A stretch of DNA of 64,000 nt from Boseongicola sp. (GTDB lineage: Bacteria > Pseudomonadota > Alphaproteobacteria > Rhodobacterales > Rhodobacteraceae), in contig JAPPCV010000114.1 of assembly GCA_028824715.1 (NCBI GenBank), positions 86,127-150,126 on the forward strand. The letters are read 5' to 3'. The notes beneath the pieces were generated by a model. It saw only the letters and a list, made by a program, of their open reading frames with translations. It did not search any database and was not told the DNA's origin. The stretch's first letter is position 1. Each line of letters begins with the position of its first letter. Positions 62,848 to 64,000 of this stretch are shown piece by piece. The position numbers and the translations under genes are program-made.

Positions 62848-63540
62848 TCAGTAGCTGCGCATCAGGCCAACGAGGCGTCCTTGGACCTTGACCTGATCAT
62901 CTCGGAGCAGTCGGGTCTCGTAGGACGGGTTTGCAGCCTCCAGTGCAATCGTATCGCCGGACTTGCGGAACCGCTTGAGCGTGGCCTCATGGTCATCGAC
63001 CAACGCAACTACGATGTCGCCGTTGTCCGCTGTGCTGGTTTCCCGAATGACAACGACGTCGCCCTCGTTGATGCCGACGTCGATCATGGAATCGCCCATC
63101 ACTTCCAGCGCGTAGTGATGACCCCGGCCCACCATTTGGTCGGGCACGGCCACATTGTGGCTGACCTCGCTGATCGCCTCGATCGGCACACCAGCGGCGA
63201 TCCGGCCCATGACCGGAACCTCCATTGCATGCCTTGCTGAGTCGGCAGCGTCTCCGGGAGAAGCGGCCGCGCCCGTTTTGTCGCCTTGGATCACTTGCGG
63301 CTCAAATCCTGTTTCTCTTTCCAGCGCTTCGGGAAGTCTCACGATCTCGAGCGCACGGGCCCGGTGCGGCATGCGGTGGATGAAGCCGCGTTCTTCCAAG
63401 GCCGTGATCAGCCTGTGGACGCCGGATTTCGATTTGAGATCGAGTTCGTCCTTCATCTCCTCGAAGGATGGCGGAACTCCATCGGCCCTTATGCGATCAC
63501 GTATGAACCTAAGCAGTTCAATTTGCTTGCGGGTCAGCAT
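62848..63540 (-). CDS. lexA: SOS repressor LexA
   Basis: LexA represses DNA-repair genes and cleaves itself when RecA is active. The 230 residues have the winged helix at 1-65 ([17 protein letters not shown], then [20 protein letters not shown]). The cleavage site is A116-G117 ([10 protein letters not shown]), the catalytic serine is S151 ([10 protein letters not shown]) and the catalytic lysine is K189 (EATLKRF). The inter-domain linker is long and Ala/Asp-rich (about 80-105), as usual in this group. ATG 63540 starts the domain; the frame runs up to 63621 without homology. An SOS box at 63593-63607 indicates self-regulation. Confidence 0.95.
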   Translation of the reverse strand: MLTRKQIELLRFIRDRIRADGVPPSFEEMKDELDLKSKSGVHRLITALEERGFIHRMPHRARALEIVRLPEALERETGFEPQVIQGDKTGAAASPGDAADSARHAMEVPVMGRIAAGVPIEAISEVSHNVAVPDQMVGRGHHYALEVMGDSMIDVGINEGDVVVIRETSTADNGDIVVALVDDHEATLKRFRKSGDTIALEAANPSYETRLLRDDQVKVQGRLVGLMRSY

Positions 63541-63900
63541 TCGCTTCGTCTCCTCTACTCGATTTGACAGCCAGTCGGCTGCGTTCGCTGATGTTCTATC
63601 CGTGTTCGCCTTTTGTGTCAAGTTGAGCGTGTCGGCAGCGTCGCCGGTTCACGTCGCAAGGCAATCTTGTTCATGAATTGTGCCGAAGCAAGGTGGTGAA
63701 GAACGAGACGGGACAGGCAAGCACTCTTCGGAGGAAACCAGATTTCCTTGAACCGCTGGCAGTTTGCCGGTGTCTTTCGTGATGGATGACCGACGTCCAG
63801 ATTGGCCGGTGACCAACACTTGCCACCGCGGCGGTTGTTGGCATCTTGCAGTAGCGTTCGAAAATCGCGGCGCGATCCCGGAAGAGCGCTGGTCCCGTCA
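63541..63900. other. Region upstream of lexA
   Basis: 360 bp holding the lexA promoter and SOS box near its left end. The remainder has no recognised gene; a minus-strand ORF to 63958 (FERYCKMPTTAAVASVGHRP) has no identifiable domain. Confidence 0.4.
63593..63607 (-). promoter_or_regulatory. Alphaproteobacterial SOS (LexA) box of lexA
   Basis: GTTC-TATCCGT-GTTC fits the alphaproteobacterial LexA-binding direct repeat GTTC-N7-GTTC exactly. It stands 53 bp upstream of the lexA start, as expected for autorepression. A further GTTC occurs 10 bp before it (63583). Confidence 0.85.
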
Positions 63901-63999
63901 TCAAGTCATCCCGCAGGAAACCCCGTCCAGGAGCTTCCTCGCCCGGGCCGGGTGGCACGGCATCAGCGGGGCGCCCCGCCGGTCCAGGACGAAGACGCG
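63901..63999 (-). pseudogene. IscB-family (RRXRR) protein, N-terminal fragment at window edge
   Basis: Reading leftward from 63999 the minus strand gives RVFVLDRRGAPLMPCHPARA-RKLL, which is the conserved N-terminus of IscB-type RNA-guided nucleases of IS200/IS605-related elements (RRXRR domain). After 24 residues the similarity ends (expected continuation: a GRA-V-R-PFTIRL type segment) and TGA follows at 63901-63903. The start codon must lie just outside the window. The fragment lacks the RuvC and HNH domains. It is a decayed copy, unless the break at about residue 25 is a sequencing error; the sequence following it also does not resemble IscB in other frames. Confidence 0.55.
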
Positions 64000-64000
64000 G

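Noticed and set aside
1..64000. tRNA, rRNA genes and CRISPR arrays
   Set aside because: None could be recognised by reading; no regularly spaced repeats were seen.

Overview
The window looks like chromosome of an alphaproteobacterium, most likely Rhodobacterales. The evidence is gene order (murB-ddl-ftsQ-ftsA-ftsZ, lpxC-bamD-recN, argC-ccmE, ccmF-ccmH-crotonase-gltA-gltX, lexA), the FtsA N-terminus, the very Rhodobacter-like proteins, and an alphaproteobacterial SOS box (GTTC-N7-GTTC) in front of lexA. The DNA is GC-rich, so long antisense ORFs are common and were discarded. No rRNA, tRNA or CRISPR array was seen.

Layout. 1-566: 3' part of a LysR regulator, ending inside a 48-bp near-perfect palindrome. 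567-3200: a decayed mobile region with a VapC remnant, an intact-looking DUF1778/GNAT (TacA/TacT-type) toxin-antitoxin pair, and a frameshifted C-terminal piece of a MobF relaxase. 3220-10566: a radical SAM protein, then part of the division/cell-wall cluster (murB, ddl, ftsQ, ftsA, ftsZ). 10961-13539: a three-gene TauABC/SsuABC-like ABC importer on the minus strand, sitting between ftsZ and lpxC. 14367-17894: lpxC (TTG start), bamD, recN. 17903-26333: betaine-homocysteine methyltransferase, a LysR regulator, a fused indolepyruvate oxidoreductase, murI, argC, ccmE.

26334-56430: about 30 kb of accessory genes lies between ccmE and ccmF, which are normally neighbours. It holds (i) a five-gene Lol-like export set (LolA-fold protein, two FtsX-type permeases, a LolD-like ATPase, an outer-membrane barrel); (ii) a TetR/RutR-type regulator plus a seven-gene operon (creatininase-like hydrolase, ABC ATPase and permease, cytosine-deaminase-like amidohydrolase, FAD oxidase, binding protein, flavodoxin-fold reductase) that looks like an uptake and degradation route for an unidentified N-containing ring compound; (iii) a Dpp/Opp-type importer operon ending in an EEP-family phosphodiesterase; (iv) a NaChBac-type sodium channel; (v) a LacI-controlled tripartite tricarboxylate transporter with SauS- and SauT-like enzymes, probably for sulfoacetate or a similar acid, whose binding-protein gene carries an in-frame TAG.

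56431-63540: ccmF, ccmH, a PaaG-like crotonase, gltA, gltX and lexA. At the right edge a short N-terminal fragment of an IscB-family (RRXRR) protein is visible on the minus strand.

The best candidates for undescribed biology are the five-gene Lol-like system and the seven-gene heterocycle operon. The sau-like cluster is a variant of a known pathway with an exchanged transporter and a nonsense codon.
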